NCBI GenBank assembly: GCA_001874255.1
Contig: MPDC01000001.1
Coordinates: 186,001 to 250,000 of the forward strand
Length of the DNA: 64,000 nucleotides
Direction: 5' to 3'
Source: Alphaproteobacteria bacterium MedPE-SWcel
GTDB lineage: Bacteria; Pseudomonadota; Alphaproteobacteria; Rhodobacterales; Rhodobacteraceae
This document shows positions 17,761 to 26,677 of this stretch, in pieces. The first letter of the stretch is position 1. Each line of letters begins with the position of its first letter. The notes under the pieces were generated by a model that was not told the origin of the DNA, did no database searches, and worked only from the letters and a program-made list of their open reading frames with translations. Both the position numbers and the translations under genes were made by a program.

Positions 17761-18858
17761 TCAACCCGGATCGTCGGAGGGGCCGGAGCCTGCCTCGGTT
17801 GCCCGAGTCTCCCTTTGGTCCCTGTGGCCAAGGGTGGCAAACCCCGCCAGCGTGCGGCCGGTGACTTCGCTGACGGGCCGTGAGGGCGGTGTCATCATCA
17901 GGCGGCCGAACAACGCCCGGAAGGGCTCCTCGCGCATCAGCTCCATGAACCGGTCCTTGCGCCATTGCACCGCGCGTTCATGGAGCTTTGCCAGCTGCGC
18001 GTCTTCGAAAAACATCGCCATGATCGCATCCCGCGCCGGACGGTAGCGGGTGATCGTGGTGTCGTCTTCCGTATTGAAGTTGCGCTCCACCCAATAGTCG
18101 ATGTCCAGCAGCTGGTCGGAATGCACCGCACGGCCCCGGTCGGCCTTCAGAATATAGCTCTCCATCGCGCCGAGCGGATAATGGTTCAGCTGTGCGAGCG
18201 CGTAATTGTCCTGACCGTAGTTGGAAAACACCCGTTTGGTCTTGAAGTCCCCCATCAACTCGCGGCCGACACAGTCAAACCACCGAAAATCATCGAGTGG
18301 CGCGTCATCGCGCAGGTTCCGAGGGCGGTGGATGCCGATTTTCCGGTAGACGCCGGAATTGCGGTAGAGCGTCTTGAACATCGATGCGCGCCACGGCCAA
18401 TGCATGATCGAAGGGGCCGCCCGCGTGAAGCGGTCGGTGATCACTTCGCCCTGGTATCTGACCTTGTCGGCATTGCCGAACAACCGCCAGGTCAGGGTAA
18501 TCGCATCGGCCTCGGGCAGGGCTGCAAACAGGTCGGCCAACTGGCCCTGACCGGCGTGGATATTGACGAACTCGTCGATATCCAGCGCCAGGATCCAGTC
18601 GGCGCGCTTTGCCAACCGATGTTTGTCGGCCCGCTTCATCGCCGAAAACTGGATGCCCCCCTTGTCGTGGGGGGCGTTGTTTGCCACATGGGCCAGATGC
18701 CCCAAGGCGTCCAACCGGTTCAGGACTTCCACCGTGTTGTCGTTGCAATCATTTGAAAAAACGAGAAAATCCGTGAAGCCGACCGCCTTGTGATGGGCCA
18801 GCCACTCCAACAGGAAGGCGGCTTCGTTGCGGACGGTCAGGACGGCCAATGTGCGCAT
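17761..18858 (-). CDS. Glycosyltransferase family 2 protein
   Basis: A 365-residue GT2-like protein (Glyco_tranf_2_4 type). The N-terminus MRTLAVLTVRNEAAFLLEWL is the nucleotide-sugar strand-loop with the family's RNE/KNE and LEW signature, FSNDCNDNT follows, and the metal-binding DxD is in ALDIDEFVNIH near residue 100. No membrane helix is seen, so it is predicted cytosolic. It is last in a four-gene operon, with 1 bp between it and the upstream gene. It is a clear paralogue of the C-terminal half of that gene and of the operon's first gene. The acceptor sugar is unknown. Confidence 0.85.
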   Translation of the reverse strand: MRTLAVLTVRNEAAFLLEWLAHHKAVGFTDFLVFSNDCNDNTVEVLNRLDALGHLAHVANNAPHDKGGIQFSAMKRADKHRLAKRADWILALDIDEFVNIHAGQGQLADLFAALPEADAITLTWRLFGNADKVRYQGEVITDRFTRAAPSIMHWPWRASMFKTLYRNSGVYRKIGIHRPRNLRDDAPLDDFRWFDCVGRELMGDFKTKRVFSNYGQDNYALAQLNHYPLGAMESYILKADRGRAVHSDQLLDIDYWVERNFNTEDDTTITRYRPARDAIMAMFFEDAQLAKLHERAVQWRKDRFMELMREEPFRALFGRLMMTPPSRPVSEVTGRTLAGFATLGHRDQRETRATEAGSGPSDDPG

Positions 18859-18859
18859 G

Positions 18860-21295
18860 TCAGCTTTCCATATCCAGCGCGAGCGACCAGGCAACGCGCT
18901 CTGTTGCGCTCAGTTTGATCTGCAGCGCTTGCGAATAAAGGGACTCGAACTCCGGTATCTGCTGCAATTCCCGCGCCTTGGCACGGTGCCAGCGCAGACC
19001 GTTGTCCTGCAGGCGCCGCAGGACCGGATCCCCAAGCAGACGGGCCATTTCGGCCTCAAGCCGTGGGAGGTTGCGCTGGATCGTGACATCCTTGTGGTCG
19101 TTCCAGTCCATCCGGATCCAGTAGTTGAGCCCGATGGAGCGATCCACATGCAACGCCCGTCCGCGCTGCCGTTTGACCAGAAAACTCTCGGCGGAGCGCA
19201 GGGCGTAGTGATTGAGCTGCAGCAGGTCATAGCCGAACGACTTCCTGGAATTGCGCCAGCCATTGTCCACGGCCTCGGAGGTCATGTCCCGACCCGATCC
19301 ATTGACCCATTTCACCCGGCCCCGTCTGTCTTCCTCGAGCTTGTTCGGCCGGTGACAGGAGATCTTTTTGTAGGCGCCGATGTTTTTGAACATGGTCTTG
19401 AAGCCCCAGACCGTATGCGGTTTGGGGCAGAATTGCGGGGCGCAGTGGTCAAATTGGGCGATCACCGGCTGATCTGATAGCGCAGAGACGCCGTTGTGTC
19501 CGAACAGCCGCCACGTCATGGCGACATTCGTGGCGTCCGGGGCATGGGAAAAGAAATCGTCCAGAGTCCCGTTGCCGCAGCGCACGTTGATGAATTCATC
19601 AACGTCGATGTGGATCACCCAGTCGGCGTTTCGGATCACCGGTTCCCGGAGCGACTGGTTCAGCGCGTATTGCTGAGGGGAGTTGCCCTTCCAGTTGTCA
19701 TTGTTACGGTGTTGCAGCAAGCCAAGATCCTGCAGCCGGTCGAGAATTTCCGCCGTCCCGTCCGTGCAGCCATTGGTGTAGATCAGGAAACTGTCGACGC
19801 CGATCATGCGATGATAGGCGACCCATTCCAGAATATAGGGCGCCTCGTTTTTCATGCAGCCCACGATCACATTGCCACTCTGACCCTCGGGAAGGCTCCG
19901 GGGCAGGACCTCCGTATAGGGGGGCGCCTGCGTTTTTTCGTCAACGGTGCCGACCCTGTTGTGCGGCTTGAGCGAAGAGGTTTGCAGCTGCGCGAAATTT
20001 TCAATGGCACGGGGCGGCATCATGTCGCGGGCGAGCTCGGACAGGGGGGCCTCGGACAGGGTGGTCTCAGGTCGGGCGGTTTCCGACAAGCGGGTTTCTG
20101 CCCCTGCGCCATGATGCCTGCGCTGATGCGCCGCGCCAGAGTGACGCTGCGCCTGCAGGTCGACCTCGCGCGCGGCGCGCTCCTCCTGAGTTGCCTTCTC
20201 GATCCGGTGCAGGAAGGCCGTCAGGTATTGCGAGGCGCGAAACCCCATCTGCGGATCCGCTTCGCGCCAGGCACCCGGCGTCGCCTCAAGATCGAAAAGC
20301 GCGGGCGACAGGGCCGGATGGCGCTCACAGAGCCGCGCATTGTCCTCGGCAAAGAAACTGGTGATCTCACCCAGATCGGCCGGATCGATGGCGGCCCCGT
20401 CCACCTGCAGGTCCTGGATCATCTGTCGCCACAGTTTGCGCGGCAGGATATGATCGCCCCGCGCCAGCAGTTTCAGCAGCAGCGTGTTGAACTGCCGTCC
20501 CCGCGTCAGCCAGGCCGCAGAGGCAGGAAAAGAAGCAGGCGCAGGGTGGCTGATCGGGGTGGCCTTGCCGATCGGGACTGCCAGGTCAAAGGCCGCTTCG
20601 ATCTCATCCGTCACATCGGCGCTCGCAAAGAGCGGGGCGTCATAGGCCCGGTAGCTGAAACATTCGGTTCCAAAGACCTCTTCCCAAAATTGCTGCAACC
20701 CATTGAAATCCAGCCAGAACGGCGCGCCTTGGCTGTCCTCGAACTGGCCCGCGCGCGGATCGATCTTCGGGAATGTATCCAATGCCGCCTGCCACCAGCT
20801 GTCCTGCCGGGTCAGATCGAGATCCCGGGCGAGATCCGCCGTTCGCCCCTCCAAAATCTGTTCCGCAAAGATCTCCGGCAGGAGCCGTGCCTGCGCGTCC
20901 ACATGGGCGATAATACGGATGTCGCTGGACAGGGGCAGCAGCAGGGCCTGCAGCCGCTGCAGCTCGCTCCGCCGGGATATCCGGGTACCGAGTTGATGCG
21001 CGGAGAGGATCAGGCTGTGAGGCCGATGTGCCGCAATGTCCCGGTTCAGATCCGCCATCAGCCTGTCACGCAGCTGAGCCTGTTTCTCGGCGGTGATATA
21101 GCCGCGGTTGTAGCGAAGCGTGTCGATGTGGTCGGGGTCGGTCACCGCCATGAACAACCGGGTATGGTTCTGCGCCCCGGCGGCCCGTGGCACCAGAACA
21201 CCGTTCGCCAACAGCTGGTCCCGCTTGGCGCGCAGGACCGATTGCAGGCGGTCCGCGCCCACATGCTGCAGGCCAATGTGAAGGTAAATACGCAT
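18860..21295 (-). CDS. Two-domain protein: degenerate sulfotransferase-like domain fused to family 2 glycosyltransferase
   Basis: An 811-residue fusion. Residues 1-230 resemble a sulfotransferase: MRIYLHIGLQHVGADRLQ mirrors the PAPS-loop pattern HIGxxKTGTTxLQ but lacks the Lys, the Gly-Thr-Thr and thus the likely 5'-phosphosulfate loop. Residues 390-440 are a charged, His/Arg/Glu-rich linker that includes a 15-bp in-frame repeat. From about residue 505 there is a GT2 domain: NVIVGCMKNEAPYILEWVAY, YTNGCTDGT, and the DxD in HIDVDEFINVRCG. The ATG overlaps the stop of the sulfotransferase gene by 1 bp. The frame is open upstream in an alternative Arg/Pro repeat, which was rejected as a start because it lies inside that neighbour. 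Confidence 0.8.
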   Translation of the reverse strand: MRIYLHIGLQHVGADRLQSVLRAKRDQLLANGVLVPRAAGAQNHTRLFMAVTDPDHIDTLRYNRGYITAEKQAQLRDRLMADLNRDIAAHRPHSLILSAHQLGTRISRRSELQRLQALLLPLSSDIRIIAHVDAQARLLPEIFAEQILEGRTADLARDLDLTRQDSWWQAALDTFPKIDPRAGQFEDSQGAPFWLDFNGLQQFWEEVFGTECFSYRAYDAPLFASADVTDEIEAAFDLAVPIGKATPISHPAPASFPASAAWLTRGRQFNTLLLKLLARGDHILPRKLWRQMIQDLQVDGAAIDPADLGEITSFFAEDNARLCERHPALSPALFDLEATPGAWREADPQMGFRASQYLTAFLHRIEKATQEERAAREVDLQAQRHSGAAHQRRHHGAGAETRLSETARPETTLSEAPLSELARDMMPPRAIENFAQLQTSSLKPHNRVGTVDEKTQAPPYTEVLPRSLPEGQSGNVIVGCMKNEAPYILEWVAYHRMIGVDSFLIYTNGCTDGTAEILDRLQDLGLLQHRNNDNWKGNSPQQYALNQSLREPVIRNADWVIHIDVDEFINVRCGNGTLDDFFSHAPDATNVAMTWRLFGHNGVSALSDQPVIAQFDHCAPQFCPKPHTVWGFKTMFKNIGAYKKISCHRPNKLEEDRRGRVKWVNGSGRDMTSEAVDNGWRNSRKSFGYDLLQLNHYALRSAESFLVKRQRGRALHVDRSIGLNYWIRMDWNDHKDVTIQRNLPRLEAEMARLLGDPVLRRLQDNGLRWHRAKARELQQIPEFESLYSQALQIKLSATERVAWSLALDMES
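20033..20107 (+). repeat. 15-bp tandem array inside the fusion gene (5 copies)
   Basis: Five imperfect units around GGTCTCGGACAGGGT at exact 15-bp spacing, in the linker between the sulfotransferase-like and glycosyltransferase domains. In the coding frame it gives pentapeptide repeats such as SETxx / SEAPL. Confidence 0.85.
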
Positions 21296-21999
21296 CAGAG
21301 CGGCTCTTCCGGATCGGCTGGCTGGACTTTCGGGTCTCGGTCTTTCGGCTCGCGGTCTTGCGGCTCTCGGTCTATCGGCTCTCGGTCTATCGGGTTGATG
21401 TTGGCCTGCCCCCACCAGGGCATGTCCCGCCCGAGGAATTGCGCCAGCTGACCGGCGGCGTCGGGCGCGGCCACGTCCAGCTCCAGATAGAGCGGGTCGT
21501 CGCGAAACCAATGGGCCAGCGCCTCATAGTGACCGTCGATCCAGATCATCTGTTCGTCGATCTCATGGCCATAGCCGGGGGGCAGCCCGGGCACCGTCGA
21601 GCGCGGGATACGCTGCGTACCAAGGTTGCTCCAGCGCATGATCGAATGTGCCAGCGCTTCGGTATTGCGCCGGGTCGCGATGAACCGCAGCTTGGGATGC
21701 AATTTGCGCAGCGCCAGCAGCATGGCATGATCGCATTGCGGCCAGATCGAATGGCCGCCGTAGATAGAGCTGATTTCCGACAGCGCCTGAACCCCTTCGA
21801 ACAGCGCGGCCGGGTCGCCGTATTTATAAAGCCCTTCATACATCAGGGCCCCGACGAATACGCGATCGGCCGGGTTGGTCTTGTCCTCCATCGCCTTCAC
21901 ACGGTGGTCGGCCACGGAGTAGCCTGCTTCGGTCAGTGCCCGCTTCAGCGTTGTGGTGCCGGATTTGGGCAGGCCCAGATTGATGACTTCAAGGCTCAT
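21295..21999 (-). CDS. Sulfotransferase family protein
   Basis: A 234-residue protein with an intact PAPS-binding 5' loop at the N-terminus, MSLEVINLGLPKSGTTTLKR, where Lys-Ser-Gly-Thr-Thr is the catalytic/phosphate-binding signature. A second segment FIATRRNTEALAHSIMRW corresponds to the 3'-phosphate-binding region with Arg and Ser. The C-terminal 25 residues are a charged repeat (REPID, REPQD, REPKD) encoded by a 15-bp tandem array. The start overlaps the stop of the upstream glycosyltransferase by 4 bp. Its probable job is to sulfate a glycan built by the operon's transferases, inferred from context. Confidence 0.85.
   Translation of the reverse strand: MSLEVINLGLPKSGTTTLKRALTEAGYSVADHRVKAMEDKTNPADRVFVGALMYEGLYKYGDPAALFEGVQALSEISSIYGGHSIWPQCDHAMLLALRKLHPKLRFIATRRNTEALAHSIMRWSNLGTQRIPRSTVPGLPPGYGHEIDEQMIWIDGHYEALAHWFRDDPLYLELDVAAPDAAGQLAQFLGRDMPWWGQANINPIDREPIDREPQDREPKDRDPKVQPADPEEPL
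21325..21399 (+). repeat. 15-bp tandem array at the 3' end of the sulfotransferase gene (5 copies)
   Basis: Five units around GTCTATCGGCTCTCG at exact 15-bp spacing, 30 bp before the stop codon. On the minus strand they encode the pentapeptides RDREP/IDREP. The period keeps the frame, so copy-number change would only lengthen or shorten the tail. Confidence 0.9.
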
Positions 22000-23027
22000 G
22001 CCATCAACCCCAGCCGCAGGAGCATGGCCTCTTCTGCCGGTGGCAGGGGCGATGCGGTCTCCAGTTGCCGCCGCATGTCCTGATAGTCCTTGCGGGCCAG
22101 CAACTGATCCCGGCGCTGCCGGTGCCGTGCGACACAGGTCTCATGCAGGCGGGCGATCTCGGGGTCGGATTTCAACCGTGCCAGCTCTGCCGTCAGGGCC
22201 GGCAACAGGCGGTGAATGGAGCGGTCCTCCCAGGCGGGGTCATTGCGCTCGCGCCAATAGGTGTCATCAAAGGCGCGATGCTCGCGATTGACATCGCCCC
22301 GGTCGTTCTTGACCAGATAGCTGTCGAGGGACCGCAGCGCATAGTGGTTGAGCGTGGCAAGCTGGCGCGCCCCTTTGGCGGGGAATTTGCGGATGCGCCG
22401 CTCTGTGGCGGCGATCAGAAACCGGTGCGGGACCGCCCGACCGCTGCCATCGGTCCAAACGGGGCGTTTGTCTGCCGGGATATTTTTCCGCAGGAACGGG
22501 CGGTGGGCGCCGTAATACCCAAGCGGGAAATCTGACCGCACCAGGGTCTTTACCTCGATCGCGGTCTCGCCGCACCAGATGTCCGGATTATGACAGCGGG
22601 TAAACTGTTCGATGACGGGCCGATCCTCGAAGGCCGTGATCCCGCCGTTGGCGAAGAACTGAAACGTCACCGAAATCGCCTGCGGGGTCCCTGAGGCCTC
22701 GATCAGGGCGGGGATGGTGTGATCGCCGGTGTGGATGTTCAGGAATTCGTCGATGTCGGCGATCCACAGCCAGTCGGCCTGTTGTACCACCGGGCGATGG
22801 GCGCAATCCCTGAGCGCTTCCATCTGGTAGGCCCGTCCCTCCGCCGGATTGGGCAGATGAGTGACGCCGCCGCGGGCAGCCAGACAGTCCAGCAACGCGT
22901 CCGAGCCATCGCTGCAGTCGTTGGAATAGAACAGGAAATCGGTCACGCCGATCAGCCTGTTGTAGGCGATCCATTCCAAAAGGAACGGTCCCTCGTTTTT
23001 GACGCATGTCACCGCCGTGATGCGCAT
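21996..23027 (-). CDS. Glycosyltransferase family 2 protein
   Basis: A 343-residue GT2-like protein, first of the four-gene operon. MRITAVTCVKNEGPFLLEWI carries the KNE/LEW signature, then FYSNDCSDGSD, and the DxD in WIADIDEFLNIHTG near residue 95. The ATG at 23025-23027 was chosen because the homologous paralogues start at the same point (MR-[IL]-x-AV). Its stop overlaps the sulfotransferase ATG by 4 bp. The promoter should lie in the 238-bp divergent gap before the moxR-like gene. Confidence 0.85.
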   Translation of the reverse strand: MRITAVTCVKNEGPFLLEWIAYNRLIGVTDFLFYSNDCSDGSDALLDCLAARGGVTHLPNPAEGRAYQMEALRDCAHRPVVQQADWLWIADIDEFLNIHTGDHTIPALIEASGTPQAISVTFQFFANGGITAFEDRPVIEQFTRCHNPDIWCGETAIEVKTLVRSDFPLGYYGAHRPFLRKNIPADKRPVWTDGSGRAVPHRFLIAATERRIRKFPAKGARQLATLNHYALRSLDSYLVKNDRGDVNREHRAFDDTYWRERNDPAWEDRSIHRLLPALTAELARLKSDPEIARLHETCVARHRQRRDQLLARKDYQDMRRQLETASPLPPAEEAMLLRLGLMA

Positions 23028-23265
23028 GGCCGCTGTTCCTTCCTTTCGTCCGCCGATCACCCGAGCCGCGCGCCGCCGGTCATGGGGGCGGGCGCCGCTC
23101 CGATCGGCCTCCGGGCGCGCCCGTCTTGTCGCATCCGGGCCGGCCCGACGTCAATCTATGGCGCGCGGATGGCTGCGATCTGTTGCTGTCGCTCCGCTTG
23201 ACGGCAGGGGGCTGCACGTGGCCTGTTACCAGCAGACAGAGAGAGCCGGGGGGAGGCAGAAGATT

Positions 23266-24213
23266 ATGGCGAGTGATACGGGGGGGCAGGGGCCGGGATT
23301 TTCGTCCATCGATGAGGTGCAATCGGCGCTGTCGGAGGTCGGATATGTCTGTGGTCGCGCCCTTGCGACGGTGGTGTATCTGTCGCTGCGGCTCGGTCGC
23401 CCGTTGTTTCTCGAGGGAGAGGCCGGCGTCGGCAAGACCGAGATTGCAAAGGCCATGGCGGCGGTGACAGGGCGTCGTCTGATACGGCTGCAGTGCTACG
23501 AAGGTCTGGATGCCGCCAGCGCGGTATATGAGTGGAACTTTGCGGCGCAGATGGTGGCGATCCGCACGGCCGAGGTGTCCGGGCAGGCCGACCGGGAGGG
23601 TTTGCAGGCGGAGTTGTTCTCCCGCGAGTATCTGATCGAGCGCCCCTTGTTGCAGGCGATGCGGCCGGATGCGGCGGGGGCTCCGATCTTGCTGATCGAC
23701 GAAATCGACCGCACGGATGAGCCGTTCGAGGCCTTCCTGCTGGAGGCTCTGTCGGACTTTCAGGTGACGATTCCGGAGTTGGGCCCGATCAAGGCGCCGG
23801 AGCCGCCGATGGTGATTTTGACCTCCAATCGCACCCGCGAGGTGCATGATGCGCTGAAACGGCGTTGCCTGTACCACTGGGTGGACTATCCGGAGTTTGA
23901 TCGCGAACTGGACATTTTGAACGCGCGGGTGCCTGAGGCGGCCACCGCGCTGAGCCGGGAGGTTGTCGCCTATGTTCAGGCGCTGCGCACGGAGGATCTG
24001 TTCAAGAAGCCCGGCGTCGCTGAAACCATCGACTGGGCAAACTGTCTTCTTGCACTGGATGTGGTCACGCTGAGCCCCGAGGTGATCGCCGACACGCTGG
24101 GCGCGATCCTGAAGTACCAAGATGACATCGCCAAACTGCAGGGATCGGAGGCGAAACGCATTCTCGATGCCGCCCGTGCATCGCTGCCGGATCAGGAAGG
24201 CAACACCCGATGA
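23266..24213 (+). CDS. MoxR-type AAA+ ATPase (CoxD-like)
   Basis: A 315-residue AAA+ ATPase. Walker A is FLEGEAGVGKTEIAKAMA near residue 46, Walker B is PILLIDEIDRTDEPFE near 143, and the LTSNRTREVHDALKRRCLYHW segment holds sensor 1 and an arginine finger. In CO-dehydrogenase clusters this ATPase works with the VWA protein CoxE to mature the Mo-Cu or Mo centre. The ATG at 23266-23268 follows GGGGGGAGGCAG at good spacing. An open N-terminal extension to 22999 is rejected because it overlaps the divergent gene. It is first of the cox cluster. Confidence 0.9.
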   Translation: MASDTGGQGPGFSSIDEVQSALSEVGYVCGRALATVVYLSLRLGRPLFLEGEAGVGKTEIAKAMAAVTGRRLIRLQCYEGLDAASAVYEWNFAAQMVAIRTAEVSGQADREGLQAELFSREYLIERPLLQAMRPDAAGAPILLIDEIDRTDEPFEAFLLEALSDFQVTIPELGPIKAPEPPMVILTSNRTREVHDALKRRCLYHWVDYPEFDRELDILNARVPEAATALSREVVAYVQALRTEDLFKKPGVAETIDWANCLLALDVVTLSPEVIADTLGAILKYQDDIAKLQGSEAKRILDAARASLPDQEGNTR

Positions 24214-24262
24214 AGGGCGGGCGCCAGACCCGTTCGGGGGCCTCGGATGCGGTGGGCCGTCA

Positions 24263-24307
24263 GGTGACCGTCGGCCCTGTGGTGACAGTCGGCCGTGTGG
24301 TGACATA
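24263..24307 (+). repeat. 18-bp tandem array upstream of the VWA gene
   Basis: Two and a third copies of GGTGACCGTCGGCCCTGT (second copy with A and G changes) ending at the start codon of the VWA gene. It is open in that gene's frame and has no stop between it and the ATG. Confidence 0.8.
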
Positions 24308-25564
24308 ATGCCCGAATATGCCCCGCTCAGCCTGCCGGACACTCCAAAACTGGTGAGCAATATCACGCATTTCGCACGGGCGCTGCGCAAGGCGGGTTTG
24401 CGCGTGGGAACGGGCCGGGTGATGGATGCGGTGGAGGCGATTTCTGCCGCAGGCTTCACCTCCCGGCGGGACTTTTACTGGGCCCTGCATGCGTGTTTCG
24501 TATCGCGGCCGGAAGACCGGGCAGTCTTTGCGCAGGTCTTTCGTCTGTATTGGCGCGATCCGAGATATCTTGAACATATGATGGCGGCAATGTTGCCTGC
24601 CATCCGGGGCGTACAGGAAGAGCGCGCGGCCAAACCGGCTGAAAAACGTGCGGCAGAGGCGCTGCTGGAGGGGCAACGCCCGGAGGAGCCTCAGGATGCC
24701 GCAGACACAGAGAGCGACGGGACGGAGATCGAGGTCGATGCCAGCCTGACCCTCTCGGCGCAGGAACGGCTTCGGACGCTGGATTTCGAGCAGATGAGCA
24801 CGGCGGAGGTGGCCGAGGCAAAACGCCTTCTGGCCCGGTTGAGTTTGCCGGTGAAGCCCCTGAGAACGCGCCGCCTTCGGGCGTCCTTGTTGGGCGCACG
24901 GGCGGATTGGCGGCGCACGTTGCGTAGCGCTGGGCGCAACGGCGGCGAAATTCACCGGTTCGCCCGGGTCGCACAGGCTGAGCGCTGGCCGAACCTTGTC
25001 GTGCTCTGCGATATTTCGGGTTCGATGAGCCAATACAGCCGCATGGTGCTGCATTTCCTGCATGCGGTCGCCAATGCCAAAGGTCAGGGCTGGTCGCGCG
25101 TACACGGTTTTACCTTCGGCACGCGGCTGACGAATATCACCCGCCATCTCGGGCAGCGTGACGTCGATGCGGCATTGGCGGCGGCTGGGGCCGAGGCGCA
25201 GGACTGGCAAGGGGGCACGCGAATTGGCGCCTGTCTGCATCACTTCAACCGGGATTGGTCCCGCAGGGTGATGGGGTCGGGGGCGGTGGTGCTGCTGGTC
25301 ACCGATGGGCTTGATCGGGAACAGCCAGAGGATCTCGCACGGGAGATGCAACGTCTGCAGCTTTCAGCCCGGCGCGTGATCTGGCTCAATCCGTTGATGC
25401 GTTGGGACGGCTTTGCGCCGCGCGCGCAGGGAATACGTGCTATGCTGCCCTATGTGGACAGCTTTCGGGCGGGGCATAATATCGCATCGCTCGCCGAGTT
25501 GGCCGAGGTGATTTCGCGGCCGGAAGATGCGGGCGACAAGGCTCGATTGATGGCCATGCTATGA
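24308..25564 (+). CDS. VWA domain protein, CoxE-like
   Basis: A 418-residue protein whose C-terminal von Willebrand A domain has the MIDAS motif LCDISGSMSQYSRM near residue 238 and later GTRIG and VTDGLDRE. The N-terminal half is predicted helical with an acidic stretch (about residues 120-155). CoxE-type proteins pair with MoxR/CoxD ATPases in maturation of molybdenum hydroxylases, and the gene order here fits. The ATG at 24308 was chosen because LPDTPKLVSNITHFARALRKAG follows directly, as in family members. Confidence 0.9.
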   Translation: MPEYAPLSLPDTPKLVSNITHFARALRKAGLRVGTGRVMDAVEAISAAGFTSRRDFYWALHACFVSRPEDRAVFAQVFRLYWRDPRYLEHMMAAMLPAIRGVQEERAAKPAEKRAAEALLEGQRPEEPQDAADTESDGTEIEVDASLTLSAQERLRTLDFEQMSTAEVAEAKRLLARLSLPVKPLRTRRLRASLLGARADWRRTLRSAGRNGGEIHRFARVAQAERWPNLVVLCDISGSMSQYSRMVLHFLHAVANAKGQGWSRVHGFTFGTRLTNITRHLGQRDVDAALAAAGAEAQDWQGGTRIGACLHHFNRDWSRRVMGSGAVVLLVTDGLDREQPEDLAREMQRLQLSARRVIWLNPLMRWDGFAPRAQGIRAMLPYVDSFRAGHNIASLAELAEVISRPEDAGDKARLMAML

Positions 25565-25675
25565 GGGCGCGACCTATCAGCACGGCTCTGCAGGGGCGAA
25601 TTGACCTTGAATTCCGTTGCGTTAGGCACAAGCTTTCACGCAACTCACATGAACAACAGGCACCGGGGGACCCTC

Positions 25676-26677
25676 ATGGAATCTGGCACTGAACAGGTTG
25701 ATATTTCTCGTTTTGACGCGGCGCCCGAGCGCGCGCTTGCCTGGCATCGCGAGGGAGCGGGAGCGGTGCTGGCCACCGTGGTGGACACCTGGGGCTCGGC
25801 CCCGCGCCGCACCGGGGCCCAGCTGGTAGTGGCCGGCGATGGCCGCATGGAGGGCTCGGTCTCGGGGGGCTGCGTGGAGGGCGCCGTCATCGTCGAAGCG
25901 CAGGAGGCGCTGCAGACCGGGCGTCACAAACTGTTGGAATTCGGGGTCAGCGACGAGGATGCATTTGCTGCGGGCCTTGCCTGTGGCGGCACCATACGGG
26001 TGTTATTGGAACCGGTCGGCAAAACTCTGCCGGAGGAGACGCTGGAGGCGCTGGTTCTGGCGCGCAGTGAACGGCGGGCGCTGGCCTATGAGGTCAATCT
26101 GCCGAGCGGCGAGGGCCGTCTGGTGAACCCGGCATCCTACCCCGAGCGCATGAAGACCGACCGCTCTGGCGTCGAGGAGGACGGCGAGACATTTGTCGCG
26201 GTCCACAATCCGCCGCTGCGATTGATCGTGGTGGGCGCCGTTCATATCGCGCAGGCCCTGGTGCCGATGGCGCGGCTCGCGGGGTATGACCCGGTGCTGA
26301 TCGAGCCGCGCGCGGCCTTTGGCTCGGCCGAGCGGTTTCCCGGCGAGACGATTGTTGATGACTGGCCCGATGAGGCGGTGGAACAGCTCGGCCTGGACGG
26401 CCGCACGGCGCTGGTGTTGCTGACCCACGATCCGAAACTGGACGATCCCGCACTGGAGGCCGGGCTGCGCGGCGATTGCTTTTATATCGGGGCGCTGGGC
26501 TCCTCCCGCACCCATGGCCAGCGACGGCAAAGAATGATCGGGGCGGGCTTCTCGCAGGAGGACATCGCGCGCATTCACGGACCAGTCGGGCTGGACATCG
26601 GCGCCGCCAGCCCGTCGGAAATCGCCGTGTCGATTCTGGCGGAAATGACGGCGGTGCTGCGGGGCAAAGCCGCATGA
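25676..26677 (+). CDS. XdhC family protein (CoxF/XdhC-like)
   Basis: A 333-residue member of the XdhC/CoxI family, which handles molybdenum cofactor for xanthine dehydrogenase-type enzymes. The N-terminal domain has AVLATVVDTWGSAPRRTGAQ and SVSGGCVEGAVI, with the Gly-Gly-Cys-Val loop. ACGGT-like ACGGTIRVLLEP follows. The C-terminal Rossmann part has RLIVVGAVHIAQALVPMARL and YIGALGSSRTH. The ATG at 25676 sits 7 bp after a GGGGGA. Its stop overlaps the next gene's ATG by 4 bp. Confidence 0.9.
   Translation: MESGTEQVDISRFDAAPERALAWHREGAGAVLATVVDTWGSAPRRTGAQLVVAGDGRMEGSVSGGCVEGAVIVEAQEALQTGRHKLLEFGVSDEDAFAAGLACGGTIRVLLEPVGKTLPEETLEALVLARSERRALAYEVNLPSGEGRLVNPASYPERMKTDRSGVEEDGETFVAVHNPPLRLIVVGAVHIAQALVPMARLAGYDPVLIEPRAAFGSAERFPGETIVDDWPDEAVEQLGLDGRTALVLLTHDPKLDDPALEAGLRGDCFYIGALGSSRTHGQRRQRMIGAGFSQEDIARIHGPVGLDIGAASPSEIAVSILAEMTAVLRGKAA

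Noticed and set aside
19496-21451. 651-codon plus-strand ORF opposite the fusion gene
   Set aside because: Antisense shadow; the minus strand carries clear GT2 and sulfotransferase motifs.
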